From: Planctomycetota bacterium
GTDB taxonomy: Bacteria > Planctomycetota > Phycisphaerae > UBA1845 > PWPN01
DNA length: 64,000 nt
Assembly: GCA_029550525.1 (NCBI GenBank)
Contig: JAKPHF010000036.1
Coordinates: 78,199 to 142,198, forward strand
Direction of reading: 5' to 3'
Part shown: piece after piece, positions 25,916 through 34,941 of the stretch
Layout of the letters: every line of letters begins with the position of its first letter
Position numbering within the stretch: the stretch's first letter is position 1
Program-made: the position numbers and the translations under genes
The notes under the pieces: generated by a model
What the model was told of the DNA's origin: nothing
The model's input: only the letters and a program-made list of their open reading frames with translations
The model's database searches: none

Positions 25916-26962
25916 TCACGTCAGCTTGTTGACATCGTTGATGAGCAGCCGCAGCGTGCCGATGCTCCGGCGATCAAACGTCAACGTGAGCCGCACCTTG
26001 TCGGGGTACTCGTTGTCCTCGCCGTCCAGCGGACCGGGCCATTGTTCGATCTTGCCCGCGGTCACGATCGAGCTGTACTTGTCGTTCAGTTCCTCGAGAG
26101 CCTGGTTGCTGAGCGGCGTGTTCAGACGCAGAACCAGCTTTTCGGCCACGTAGCGGGACGAGTGATACCGCTTGTAGAAGTCGGTGATCTCCTTGGCCGC
26201 GACCTGCACGTCGTCGGTGACGCGGAACAGGTTCATGTCCTCGGGGCTGATCATGTTCGTGCGAAGCAGTTCCGCCTGCACGTACGTCCGCCAGTGTTGC
26301 CAGTACGTGCCGCCCGGCGCGTCGACGAGAACTACGGGAACGAGGGCCGCCTTGCCGGTCTGGATGAGCACGAGGGCCTCGAAGCCTTCGTCCTGCGTGC
26401 CGAAGCCGCCCGGGAACAGGGCGATGGCCGAGGCTTCCTTGATGAACAGGAGCTTGCGGGTGAAAAAGTACTTGAAGTTCACCAGCTTGGGGTCGTCGGC
26501 GATGATGGTGTTGGTCCGCTGCTCGAAGGGCAGACGGATGGCCACGCCGAAGCTGGCTTCGCGGCCCGCCCCCAGGTGCCCGGCCCGCATGATGCCGTCA
26601 CCCGCACCGGTGATGACCATCCAGTTCAGCTGGCGCATGATTCGGGCGAAGTTGTCGGCCTGGACATAGTCGGGGTGGCCGGGCGGCGTTCGGCTCGAAC
26701 CGAAGATGCTGACCTTGCGGACCTCGCGATACGGGCTAAAGACCTTGAAAGCGTAACGGAGTTCCTTGAGCGCCTTGTTGAGCAGTTTGAGTTCGCCGCG
26801 ATCGGTCTTGTCGGCGGCCAGGCGACAGATGGTCACCATCATGTCGGCGAGCAAATCCTTGTCAGCCGACGGCGCGAATCGGTCGAGAAACGCCTCGATG
26901 GCCTTGGCTCGTTCGATGCGGCGAGACGGGCCGGCACCGGCATCCAGTTCGGTGTCTTCCAT
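25916..26962 (-). CDS. LOG-family (lysine-decarboxylase-like) protein
   Basis: 348 aa from ATG 26962; the in-frame stretch upstream is Arg/Gly-rich and lacks a better start. VSIFGSSRTPPGHPDYVQA and VITGAGDGIMRAGHLGAGRE form the nucleotide-binding half. ALFPGGFGTQDEGFEALVLI is the diagnostic PGG-x-GT-x-x-E motif of LOG cytokinin-activating phosphoribohydrolases. The N-terminal 90 residues and the C-terminal 100 are additions typical of longer bacterial members, which may act as nucleotide-5'-monophosphate nucleosidases. The biological substrate is unknown. On the minus strand, TATACT (26996-27001) could be its -10. Confidence 0.85.
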   Translation of the reverse strand: MEDTELDAGAGPSRRIERAKAIEAFLDRFAPSADKDLLADMMVTICRLAADKTDRGELKLLNKALKELRYAFKVFSPYREVRKVSIFGSSRTPPGHPDYVQADNFARIMRQLNWMVITGAGDGIMRAGHLGAGREASFGVAIRLPFEQRTNTIIADDPKLVNFKYFFTRKLLFIKEASAIALFPGGFGTQDEGFEALVLIQTGKAALVPVVLVDAPGGTYWQHWRTYVQAELLRTNMISPEDMNLFRVTDDVQVAAKEITDFYKRYHSSRYVAEKLVLRLNTPLSNQALEELNDKYSSIVTAGKIEQWPGPLDGEDNEYPDKVRLTLTFDRRSIGTLRLLINDVNKLT

Positions 26963-27292
26963 TTCCGTGATCACTCCTGGTTGCGCAGATTTTCTAGTAT
27001 AACCCGCTCGCCCCTCGGCAACCACGGGGATCGCCGCGGTCACGACCGACCGCCACCCTCAGCATTGTCCCGGTCGCGGCACACGCCGATACCAACCGGC
27101 ACGGGAAGCGGCTTGACGGCCGGCGGCGCTGACCGCGAACGGTTGCCTTGCGGAATCCCGCTCGAATCCGGAAGATGCGGCGGCGATTCGCCGTGCGCGT
27201 TTACCGAAACTGTCGCTGTGGTTGCGGTGGGAAATCAGTCTGTCTGCCGCCGCGCACGTCAGATCGCCGCAGATATCGGAGGGTATCATCGG
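26963..27292. other. Divergent intergenic region
   Basis: About 330 bp between the LOG gene (minus) and the GH43-like gene (plus). It holds the possible minus-strand -10 at 26996-27001 and the GGAGGG Shine-Dalgarno of the next gene at 27278-27283. No gene is seen. Confidence 0.5.
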
Positions 27293-28708
27293 ATGAGACG
27301 AGCATTCGCGGGCGTTCTTGTGGTCATCGGCTTGCTTGCCTCCGCTCTCGCCGAACCGGCGACTCCCAAACAGCCGGCCGGTCCGGGCGCGGGCTCGAAC
27401 ATTGCGGCGCGAGCCAAGGTGTACGCAACCTCGAGCCTGCCCGGACATCCGGCAGAGCACGCGATCGACGACTCGGCGGAAACAGCGTGGCGAGCGGCGA
27501 ATGCGGATGCGGTTTTGTGGCTCGACTTCGGGGCAAGAATGCGGCTGGCGGGCTTGTCGCACGTGATACGAGCGGGCGATAGTGAACCCGCTGCGACGGA
27601 GATCGTCACGTGGCAGAACGGATGGACGCCGATCGGCCAGACGGCCGGCCGAGGCGAACCCGTGGTCGCGAAAGTCCAAGCGAACACGCAGTACATCGGC
27701 ATTCGATCGTCGGCGGGCAGTGCGGGCCGGCCATTGACTATCGAGACACTGCGCGCGTTCCAGGCGGGCTGGCGGCCTCAGCGCGACGGCAAGGACCTCC
27801 GCCTGCAGGACTTCTGCTTCTTCCGCCACGACGGTTACACCTACATTGGGTCGATGATGAAGGACTTCGGCCACGAAGGCATCACGATCGCCCGATCGCG
27901 CGATCTGATCGATTGGGAGCCGCTCGGCATCGCGGTGAGCCGGCGAACGCCCGAGGACAAGGCCATGCTCTGGGCTCCGCACGTCGTCGAGCATGCGGGC
28001 GAGTTCCACATGTTCTACACCGGCGTGACGCAGCCGAAGCCCAATCACTGGAACCAGAAAATCCTCGTGGCCACGACCAAGGATCCGGCAAATCCGAAGG
28101 AGTGGCAGCGCAACCACGCGGTGAAGTTCATCGTCGACGGCAGGACCGAGTCGTGGTTCCGGCCGAGCCATCCCGGCCACGTCTGGCCCGCCGACGGCTG
28201 GGCGGACTGCCGCGACCCGATGGTCTACTACAACCCGCCGGACAGAACGTGGTACCTGTTCTACTCCGGCAGCGACACGACCGGCGGCATCGTGGGCGTG
28301 GCCACCGCGCCAAACATTCTCGGCCCGTGGGAAGACCGCGGCCCGGTGCTCTGCGTGGATCGAGGCGTGCCCGAATCCGCGTTCGTGCTGCCCGATCCCG
28401 CGGGCGGCTACGTGATGGTGATCAATCACTCGACGCCCGACCGCATCGACGGAGGCATCAAGATCGCGCGGGCCCGCTCGCTCCTCCCCGAGAACGGCAA
28501 GCCTTCATTCACGGGGCTGGAGTTGCTCGAGCCGTCGGCCGAGCCGGGACTGGTCGGCTGGGCCCACGAGTTCGCCATGAATCCCGACGGCACCGTCCTG
28601 GCCGCGTATCTGACCGGGTACTTCATCAACTTTCAGGACGCGCGTTTCGTGAAAGGCAAAGGCGGCTGGACGGTGTCGGGGATACCCGAGACGACGGGGC
28701 CGAAGTGA
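27293..28708 (+). CDS. Secreted GH43/GH32-like five-bladed propeller glycosidase
   Basis: 471 aa from ATG 27293 (GGAGGG 9 bases upstream). The signal peptide is RRAFAGVLVVIGLLASALAE. Residues about 40-160 form a discoidin/F5-8C-like carbohydrate-binding module (YATSSLPGHPAEHAIDDSAE, TAWRAA). The catalytic propeller begins near YTYIGSMMKDFG and includes ITIARSRDLIDWEPLG, LWAPHVVEHAGEFHMFYTG, CRDPMVYYNPPDRTWYLFYS and GWAHEFAMNPDG. LWAPHV and CRDP fit the GH43/GH32/GH68-superfamily pattern of Asp/Glu catalytic blades. The substrate is unassigned, probably a plant or algal polysaccharide. A heptad repeat starts at the stop codon. Confidence 0.75.
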   Translation: MRRAFAGVLVVIGLLASALAEPATPKQPAGPGAGSNIAARAKVYATSSLPGHPAEHAIDDSAETAWRAANADAVLWLDFGARMRLAGLSHVIRAGDSEPAATEIVTWQNGWTPIGQTAGRGEPVVAKVQANTQYIGIRSSAGSAGRPLTIETLRAFQAGWRPQRDGKDLRLQDFCFFRHDGYTYIGSMMKDFGHEGITIARSRDLIDWEPLGIAVSRRTPEDKAMLWAPHVVEHAGEFHMFYTGVTQPKPNHWNQKILVATTKDPANPKEWQRNHAVKFIVDGRTESWFRPSHPGHVWPADGWADCRDPMVYYNPPDRTWYLFYSGSDTTGGIVGVATAPNILGPWEDRGPVLCVDRGVPESAFVLPDPAGGYVMVINHSTPDRIDGGIKIARARSLLPENGKPSFTGLELLEPSAEPGLVGWAHEFAMNPDGTVLAAYLTGYFINFQDARFVKGKGGWTVSGIPETTGPK

Positions 28709-28742
28709 TGAGGCTTGAGACCTGAGACTTGAGGCTTGAGGT
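28708..28742. repeat. Heptad-period repeat (CTTGAG type)
   Basis: Units TGAGGCT, TGAGACC, TGAGACT, TGAGGCT, TGAGGTG follow the stop codon of the GH43-like gene. They are the inverted relative of the array at 21722-21776. The remaining 28743-28936 sequence holds no gene. Confidence 0.6.
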
Positions 28743-28936
28743 GGGGATCCGGACGGACACGGACTTGGTCTACTTGCGACAAATATGCTTCACCAGTGCA
28801 AGAAATAGAACCACAGAGACATTGAGGCGCAGAGAAGACCCACAGTTGTTCGACGGTCGTCAAGACACAATAGGCTTCAGTTCAAGGGGCCATATCCTGC
28901 CATCCGTGGTTCAACATGACCGCAAGCTACGCAATT

Positions 28937-28967
28937 GAAAAAGCCCCGGGCAAGGTTTGCCCGGGGC
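28937..28967 (-). terminator. Rho-independent terminator of the FG-GAP gene
   Basis: On the minus strand an 11-bp perfect stem (28957-28967 with 28943-28953) and a 3-base loop are followed by TTTTTC. It lies about 45 bp after the stop of the minus-strand gene. Confidence 0.9.
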
Positions 28968-29013
28968 CTCGGTTCATGTGATCAGTGATTGCAGCGCGGG
29001 GCTGATGCGAGGC

Positions 29014-32000
29014 TCACTTGCGGATGAAGATCACGAAGTGATCCTTGACCAGCGTGTCCACGCGGTCCACCGGCGCGACGAAGTCGAGCTTGCCGTCACG
29101 GTTGAAGTCGGCGATGCCGATCTTGCCGATGACGGCCGGCGGATCCGTGGTGAACAGCGGGAAGCGGGTCCAGTAGTCCTCGATGTTATCCTGCGGATCG
29201 AAGCCCCAGGCTTTGCCCCCGCCGGTCACGATGCATTCGATCTCGCCGTTGCCGTCGAGATCGGCCAGGCGGACTTGGCCGGGTTCGGCATCGGTCAGGA
29301 ATCCGATGTTGAACACGTCCCACGGAATCTGGCGGGCCGACTGCGTGGTCGACGAGCCTGGATTGCGGAACCACTGGATCAGGTTCCCGGTGGCCGAGGC
29401 CACATCCACGTGGCCGTCACCGTCGACGTCGGCCGCATCGATGATGCCCAAAGCGCCGGGCTGCTGGCCGACGAGGCGACGGTACCAATTGCTGGAAGCG
29501 ACGGCCGTGTAGACCACGATCCGATCCTTGGTGATGCCATCGCGATCAAGCGGAGCGATGAAGTCGAGCTTGCCGTCGTTGTCGATGTCAGCGAAGGCGA
29601 CTCGGCCGAAGGTGGCGTCGGTCGCATCAATGGCGAATGACTGCCAATAATCCTCGACCACTTCCGTGCGACGGTAGGCGGCAACCGAACCGCCGACAGT
29701 GAGGAACACGTCCAACTGGCCGTCGCCGTCGAGGTCCACGAGCCGCACCTGCGAGAGCCCGTCGCTGGATGTCTCACCGATGTTGAACACCCTCCACGGG
29801 ACAGGCACGGCATCGGGAGCCAGCGCGGCCGGCCCGGGGTTCTTGAACCACTGCGTGAGCCCGAGGCTGACGCTGGCTACCGCGACATCGGGATTGCCGT
29901 CGCCGTCAATGTCACCTACCGACATAAGGTCGGCACCCTGGTTCTGCTGGCCGACCACGTTACGGCGCCAGCGGGCGTCGATCACGGCGGTGTAGAATGC
30001 AATGCGATCATCGGTCAGGCCGGGATAGTTGAGCGGAGCGAGGAAATCCAATCGGCCATTGCCGTCGAAGTCATGGAAGGCGACGCGGCCATAATGAGCC
30101 CCCGTGGCGTCGATCTGGAAGGCTTCCCAACCGTCCTCGAGGTCGGTCTGAGCTTGGAACCCGTAGATCGAACCCAGGGCGTTCTGACTGTCATAGAGGG
30201 TGACGAACGCGTCCAACACGCCGTCGCCGTTGAGATCCACCAACCGGACCTGGTCGATGACGCCGGGCACGCCGCCCAGTTCGCCGATGGTGAACACTTC
30301 CCAGGGAACCTGGGCCCCGCTGAGGAGGGCGGCCGGTCCGGGGTTCCGGAACCATTGCGTCAGGCGTGCGGTCGCGCTGCAAGCCACGACGTCGAGGTCA
30401 CCGTCGTTGTCGATGTCGCCCACCGCGAGGACTTCGGCACCGTCCTGCTGCTGACTGATCACGCGCTGTACCCAGACGGTTCCGTTGTTGCGGTTCTCCA
30501 GCCAGTGCAGGTTGAGCGTCTTGGCTGTGGGCACGCTGACCACCACGTCGAGGTCGCCGTCCAGGTCGATGTCGCCGACGTCCAGCCGGCCGAAGTCAGG
30601 GGCATTGGACTCGATAATGGTCCGCGACCAGAGCGAGGGGTCGGTGACGCTGGCCGCGCCGGGATTCGGGAAGAGATAGATGTACGTGTGTGGCGGCTGC
30701 GGATCCTCGTTGCTGGCCACCACGATGTCGGGCAAGCCGTCACCGGTGAAGTCGCCGATCACCATGTCCGTCAGGCTGGCGTTGTTGTTGAAGAACCGGA
30801 ACGTGTGGATGGGCACGATGACATCGGCGTCGTTAGGATCGGGATCCTCGAGGAACTCGCGTGGATCACCCAGGAAATCAACCTGCGTCCAGGTGGAGGC
30901 GATCTCGGGATTGGCGCCCTGAATGAGCAGCACGAGGGCACCGATTTTCCTGACGCCGGACGGCGGCGCGAAGCCGCTGTCTTCGACCAGCACCACGATG
31001 TCGAGCTTGCCGTCCGCGTTGAGGTCCACCAGCTCGACATCGTTCATCCGGGCCAGCGGACCACCGCCCGCGATGTTGATCGCCGGATTGAACACACCGG
31101 TCTCGGCGTTCATCAGGTGGATCTGCACGGTCTGGCTCTCGTCGGATACCGACACCGCGTCCACCAGACCGTCGTTGTTGATGTCGCCCAGAGCGACGGC
31201 GGAGGCACCGGCGGTTGACTCGAACAGCGGGTCGATCAGGTCCGGCCGCACCAGGTCGGACATGTAAGTCGGAATGCGCGACAGATCCGTGCCCGGCGGG
31301 CTGATCAGCGGGTTCTGCAGCCAGCGGACGTTGAAGCCCGAACCGCCGGCATCGGTCATGACCACGTCCTGGTCGCCGTCGTTGTCGATGTCCGCGAGAT
31401 CCACCTTGGCCTTCTCGCTGGCGTTGGCCTCGATGATGGTCGAAAGCCACAGGGCGGGACTGGTCACCTGGGCATCGCCCGGGTTGCGGAACAACCGAAC
31501 CGCGCCCTTGGTCACGACCAGGATGTCGGGACCGTTCTCACCGTCCATCTGTCCGACCACAATGTCGCTCACCTTCACGTTGCCGAGCAACAGGTTGGTC
31601 GGGAACGAGCCCGTCAAGCCGGGCACCATGGTCCAGTCCGCCGGGGTGGCGGGATCGGCCCCCTGGATCAGCATCACCAACGCCGGCTGCGCACCCTTGG
31701 CGGACAGGCCGGTGTCAGCGACCAGCAGCACGATGTCGAGTTTGCCGTCCCGGTTGAGGTCGGCCAATTCGATGTCGGCCAGACTGGTCAGCGGCGGACC
31801 GCTGGCCACGGAGATGGTCCGAAACTCGCCGGTGACCGGGTTGCGCAGATGGATCTGTACGGGCTGAGAATCGTCGGAGATGGAGGCCACGTCGGCCAGG
31901 CCGTCGTTGTTGATATCGCCGACCACGACTGTCTTGGCTCGCGCTGTCGTCTCGAACAGCGCGCCCAGGTGATCGGAGGTATACGTCGGGATGCCGCTGC

Positions 32001-32877
32001 CGGTCGTCGCGGCCGGGCTGATTCTCGGATTCACCAGCCAGCGCAGGTTGAAGCTCTTGGCTTCCGGCACGGTCAGCGCGATGTCGAGGTCGCCGTCGGC
32101 GTCGAGATCGGCCATGGCCGCCCCACCGAATCCGCTGAGGTCGGACTCGATCTTGTTGCCGATCCACTTGGTCACGGTCATCGCCGAAGCCCCGCCCGGG
32201 TTGGAGAAGAGCCGGACCTCGCTGGAATTCGGTCCGTTAGCGGTCACCACGATGTCGGGACCGGGCCGCTCGTCAAACGTTCCGACCAGCAGCGCGGTTG
32301 GCCCGTCCTTGACGCCATCACCACCGGGCAACGTGAGATTCTCGGGCGGCGGGCTTCCGGCACCGGGCAACTGCACCCACTGCGACGGATCGGTGGGATC
32401 CGCCCCCTGGAACAGGAACACGAGGCACCCGGGCACTTTGTAGGCATCCGATGCGGATGCGAATCCGGTGTCGGCCACCAGCACGATCACGTCGAGCTTG
32501 CCGTCACCATTGAGGTCGGCCAGTTCAATCGCCGTCGGACGTGTGATGGGAGCACCGCCGGCAATGGCGATGGTGTCGAAGGTGCCGATCAGCGGATCCT
32601 GCAAATGAATCTGCACCCGCTGCGATTCGCTGGAAATGGACGCGAAGTCCATGACGCCGTCGTTGTTGATATCACCGACGGCGACGGCCTTGGCGCCGGC
32701 GGTCGACTCGTACAACGGATCGACCAGCGCGATGTGATAGGCGGGCGCGTTATTGACGGCCGCCGGCTGCGTCGTGGTGGGCAGATCCACCGTCGATTCG
32801 TCGCCGGTCTCCACGCACCCCGCGAGCCACAGAATTCCCATCATGACCGTACCGATGGCAACCCAAACACATCTCAT
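29014..32877 (-). CDS. Giant FG-GAP/VCBS-repeat lipoprotein
   Basis: 1287 aa. The signal sequence MRCVWVAIGTVMMGILWLAG ends at LAGC, a lipobox. The body consists of calcium-binding FG-GAP beta-propeller repeats (VGDINNDGVMDFASIS, VGDIDNDGDLDVVACS, DLDADGDLDIALTVP). Two levels of internal duplication are visible. Three long modules contain VQIHLQDP, VQIHLRNP or VQIHLMNA. Three shorter modules contain LTQWFRNPGPA, LTQWFKNPGPA or LIQWFRNPG. The product is probably exported and anchored at the outer membrane, as an integrin-alpha-like adhesion or display protein. It is divergent from lysS. Confidence 0.85.
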   Translation of the reverse strand: MRCVWVAIGTVMMGILWLAGCVETGDESTVDLPTTTQPAAVNNAPAYHIALVDPLYESTAGAKAVAVGDINNDGVMDFASISSESQRVQIHLQDPLIGTFDTIAIAGGAPITRPTAIELADLNGDGKLDVIVLVADTGFASASDAYKVPGCLVFLFQGADPTDPSQWVQLPGAGSPPPENLTLPGGDGVKDGPTALLVGTFDERPGPDIVVTANGPNSSEVRLFSNPGGASAMTVTKWIGNKIESDLSGFGGAAMADLDADGDLDIALTVPEAKSFNLRWLVNPRISPAATTGSGIPTYTSDHLGALFETTARAKTVVVGDINNDGLADVASISDDSQPVQIHLRNPVTGEFRTISVASGPPLTSLADIELADLNRDGKLDIVLLVADTGLSAKGAQPALVMLIQGADPATPADWTMVPGLTGSFPTNLLLGNVKVSDIVVGQMDGENGPDILVVTKGAVRLFRNPGDAQVTSPALWLSTIIEANASEKAKVDLADIDNDGDQDVVMTDAGGSGFNVRWLQNPLISPPGTDLSRIPTYMSDLVRPDLIDPLFESTAGASAVALGDINNDGLVDAVSVSDESQTVQIHLMNAETGVFNPAINIAGGGPLARMNDVELVDLNADGKLDIVVLVEDSGFAPPSGVRKIGALVLLIQGANPEIASTWTQVDFLGDPREFLEDPDPNDADVIVPIHTFRFFNNNASLTDMVIGDFTGDGLPDIVVASNEDPQPPHTYIYLFPNPGAASVTDPSLWSRTIIESNAPDFGRLDVGDIDLDGDLDVVVSVPTAKTLNLHWLENRNNGTVWVQRVISQQQDGAEVLAVGDIDNDGDLDVVACSATARLTQWFRNPGPAALLSGAQVPWEVFTIGELGGVPGVIDQVRLVDLNGDGVLDAFVTLYDSQNALGSIYGFQAQTDLEDGWEAFQIDATGAHYGRVAFHDFDGNGRLDFLAPLNYPGLTDDRIAFYTAVIDARWRRNVVGQQNQGADLMSVGDIDGDGNPDVAVASVSLGLTQWFKNPGPAALAPDAVPVPWRVFNIGETSSDGLSQVRLVDLDGDGQLDVFLTVGGSVAAYRRTEVVEDYWQSFAIDATDATFGRVAFADIDNDGKLDFIAPLDRDGITKDRIVVYTAVASSNWYRRLVGQQPGALGIIDAADVDGDGHVDVASATGNLIQWFRNPGSSTTQSARQIPWDVFNIGFLTDAEPGQVRLADLDGNGEIECIVTGGGKAWGFDPQDNIEDYWTRFPLFTTDPPAVIGKIGIADFNRDGKLDFVAPVDRVDTLVKDHFVIFIRK

Positions 32878-33264
32878 GCCAGGGCACTCCTTGGAAAAAA
32901 CGCGATCGTCACCCGGGGCCGCGCGCGGGCGTACTGCTCGCGCTGCATCTCCCCCGGGGACGCCCTCGCATTTACCAATTCGGCACAGTGCGACCCCGAC
33001 TCCATCGAGTTTTGCGGACTTTTCGAGGGCTTCGGAGGGGTCGAGCGGCGGTCGGACCGATTCCCGAACGCGATCGACAGGGCGTGTTTTATGGGACGCC
33101 GCCGGCGTTGTACCGAGGCGCCGGCCGTGGCATCAGGCCGGAGCGGGTCGCGATCGGCCGGGACGTTGAATAAACCGTCCGATCAGCGTAACATTCGTTC
33201 CTTTACGCGTTTGCGCCGCCGACCGGCGGCTGGAACCACGCTATCGCTGAGAGAACCCGGATTC
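32878..33264. other. Divergent intergenic region upstream of lysS
   Basis: 387 bp. The lysS reading frame stays open far upstream, but the residues encoded are Arg/Ser/Pro-rich and contain no homology, so this is non-coding. No strong promoter match stands out. Confidence 0.5.
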
Positions 33265-34797
33265 ATGAGTGACTCGCAACAGGTTGCTGATCGTAAAGCC
33301 AAGTTGGCCCGGCTCGCTGAACTGAACGTGGACCCGTACGGGCACCGTTTTCCCGACACAACCGCTTTCACGGAAATCAGAGCGCAGGCCGAGCCGCTCC
33401 ACCTCGAACCGGGTCAGCACGCCGAACAGCTGAAGTTTCGGGTGGCCGGCCGCATCATGCTGCACCGCCCCGTCGGCAAGCTGGTGTTCATGACGCTCCG
33501 CGACGGCACGGGCGACCTGCAGGTGGGCGTGAGCAAGGCGGGCGTCAGCGAGAAGGACTTCACGATAGCGGCCAAGCTGGTCAACCTCGGCGACATCGTG
33601 GGAGCCGAGGGGTACATCGGCAAGACCAAGACGGGCGAGCTCACGCTGTGGGCGACGAACTTCACCATGCTGGCCAAGGCCATCCAGCCGCCGCCCGCCA
33701 AGTGGCACGGTCTCAAGGATATGGACCTGCGCTACCGTCGCCGGTACGTGGATTTGTTCACCAATCCGGACGTGCGGGAAGTCTTCAAGCAGCGCAGCCT
33801 CATCGTCGATGCCATCCGCCGCTGTCTGGTGGACCGCGGCTTCTTCGAGGTCGAAACGCCGGTGCTCCAGCCAATCTACGGCGGCGCGGCGGCGCGGCCG
33901 TTCACCACGCATCACAATGCGCTGGACATGCAGTTGTTCCTGCGGATCAGCCCGGAGTTGTACCTCAAGCGGTTGTTGGTCGGCGGCATCGAGCGGGTGT
34001 TTGAGTTCGCCCGCGTCTTCCGCAACGAGGGAATCGACAGCTCGCATAACCCCGAGTTCACGTTGCTTGAAATTTATCAGGCCTACGGCGACTACCACGA
34101 CATGATGGAACTCACCGAGGCCATGGTGACCGCGGCGATCGAGCGGATCGGCGGCGGATTCAAACGAAAGTACGGCGATCTGGAGATTGATTTCACCCCG
34201 CCCTGGCCGCGGCGGAAATACGCCGATCTGCTGAAGGAACATGCGGGCGTTGACATGTCGGACATTGCCGCCGTGCGAGCCAAGGTTCGCGAGTACGATA
34301 TCGACCCGGCGGGAATGGATGACGCGATCGTGATCAACGAACTGTTCGAAGCCACGGTCGAGCCGAAGCTCATCCAGCCGACGTTCGTGCTGGATTACCC
34401 GGCCCCGATCTGCCCGTTGACGCGGCGTTCGCCCGAGGATCCCAACATCGCCCTGCGGTTCGAGGCGTTCGTCGCCGGCCACGAATTGGGCAACGCGTAC
34501 ACCGAGTTGAACGACCCGGCGATCCAGGAGGAGAACTTCCGCCGCAATCTGGCGGGCGAGAAGAAGGACGAGACCATGGCCGTGCTCGACGAGGATTTCG
34601 TGCTGGCCCTGCAGTACGGCATGCCGCCGGCGGGCGGGCTGGGCGTCGGCATCGACCGGTTGGTCATGCTCCTCACGAACTCGACCAGCATCCGTGACGT
34701 CATCCTCTTCCCGCTGCAGCGGCCGCGAACGGTCGCCGAGGATCTCGATGATACTTACGGCCAAGGTGCGGACGACGCGAGCGAGATCGGGTATTGA
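33265..34797 (+). CDS. lysS: Lysyl-tRNA synthetase, class II
   Basis: 510 aa from ATG 33265. It has an N-terminal OB-fold anticodon-binding domain (FRVAGRIMLHRPVGKLVFMT) and class II motifs: motif 1 region FFEVETPVLQPIYGGAAARP; motif 2 FEFARVFRNEGIDSSHNPEF; motif 3 GLGVGIDRLVMLLTNSTSIR. Catalyses lysine activation and transfer to tRNA-Lys in the cytosol. Length and order are standard. A heptad repeat array begins four bases after the stop. Confidence 0.96.
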   Translation: MSDSQQVADRKAKLARLAELNVDPYGHRFPDTTAFTEIRAQAEPLHLEPGQHAEQLKFRVAGRIMLHRPVGKLVFMTLRDGTGDLQVGVSKAGVSEKDFTIAAKLVNLGDIVGAEGYIGKTKTGELTLWATNFTMLAKAIQPPPAKWHGLKDMDLRYRRRYVDLFTNPDVREVFKQRSLIVDAIRRCLVDRGFFEVETPVLQPIYGGAAARPFTTHHNALDMQLFLRISPELYLKRLLVGGIERVFEFARVFRNEGIDSSHNPEFTLLEIYQAYGDYHDMMELTEAMVTAAIERIGGGFKRKYGDLEIDFTPPWPRRKYADLLKEHAGVDMSDIAAVRAKVREYDIDPAGMDDAIVINELFEATVEPKLIQPTFVLDYPAPICPLTRRSPEDPNIALRFEAFVAGHELGNAYTELNDPAIQEENFRRNLAGEKKDETMAVLDEDFVLALQYGMPPAGGLGVGIDRLVMLLTNSTSIRDVILFPLQRPRTVAEDLDDTYGQGADDASEIGY

Positions 34798-34800
34798 AAG

Positions 34801-34936
34801 GAGCTATGAGCTGTGAGCTCTGAGCTGTGAGCCGGAGCCCCTGAGACGAGATCCGCGCCTGGCGACGCGGTTACCGCTCCGGTCCCGAGCTTGCAGTCTG
34901 TCGCTCAAAGCCCATAGCTCATAGCTCACAGCTTTT
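34801..34936. repeat. Inverted pair of heptad-period arrays after lysS
   Basis: The left array (34802-34833) has units AGCTATG, AGCTGTG, AGCTCTG, AGCTGTG, AGCCGG. The right array (34905-34935) reads GCCCATA, GCTCATA, GCTCACA, GCT, which is the reverse complement of the same consensus. The two arms could pair across about 70 bases to form a long stem between lysS and the ABC transporter operon. Confidence 0.65.
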
Positions 34937-34941
34937 ACGCC

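Noticed and set aside
25838..27292. Long upstream extension of the GH43-like reading frame
   Set aside because: It overlaps the LOG-family gene antisense and precedes a strong SD, ATG and signal peptide at 27293.
33241..34764. 507-codon minus-strand frame opposite lysS
   Set aside because: The lysS sense frame has all class II synthetase motifs; the antisense product is compositionally typical of a shadow.
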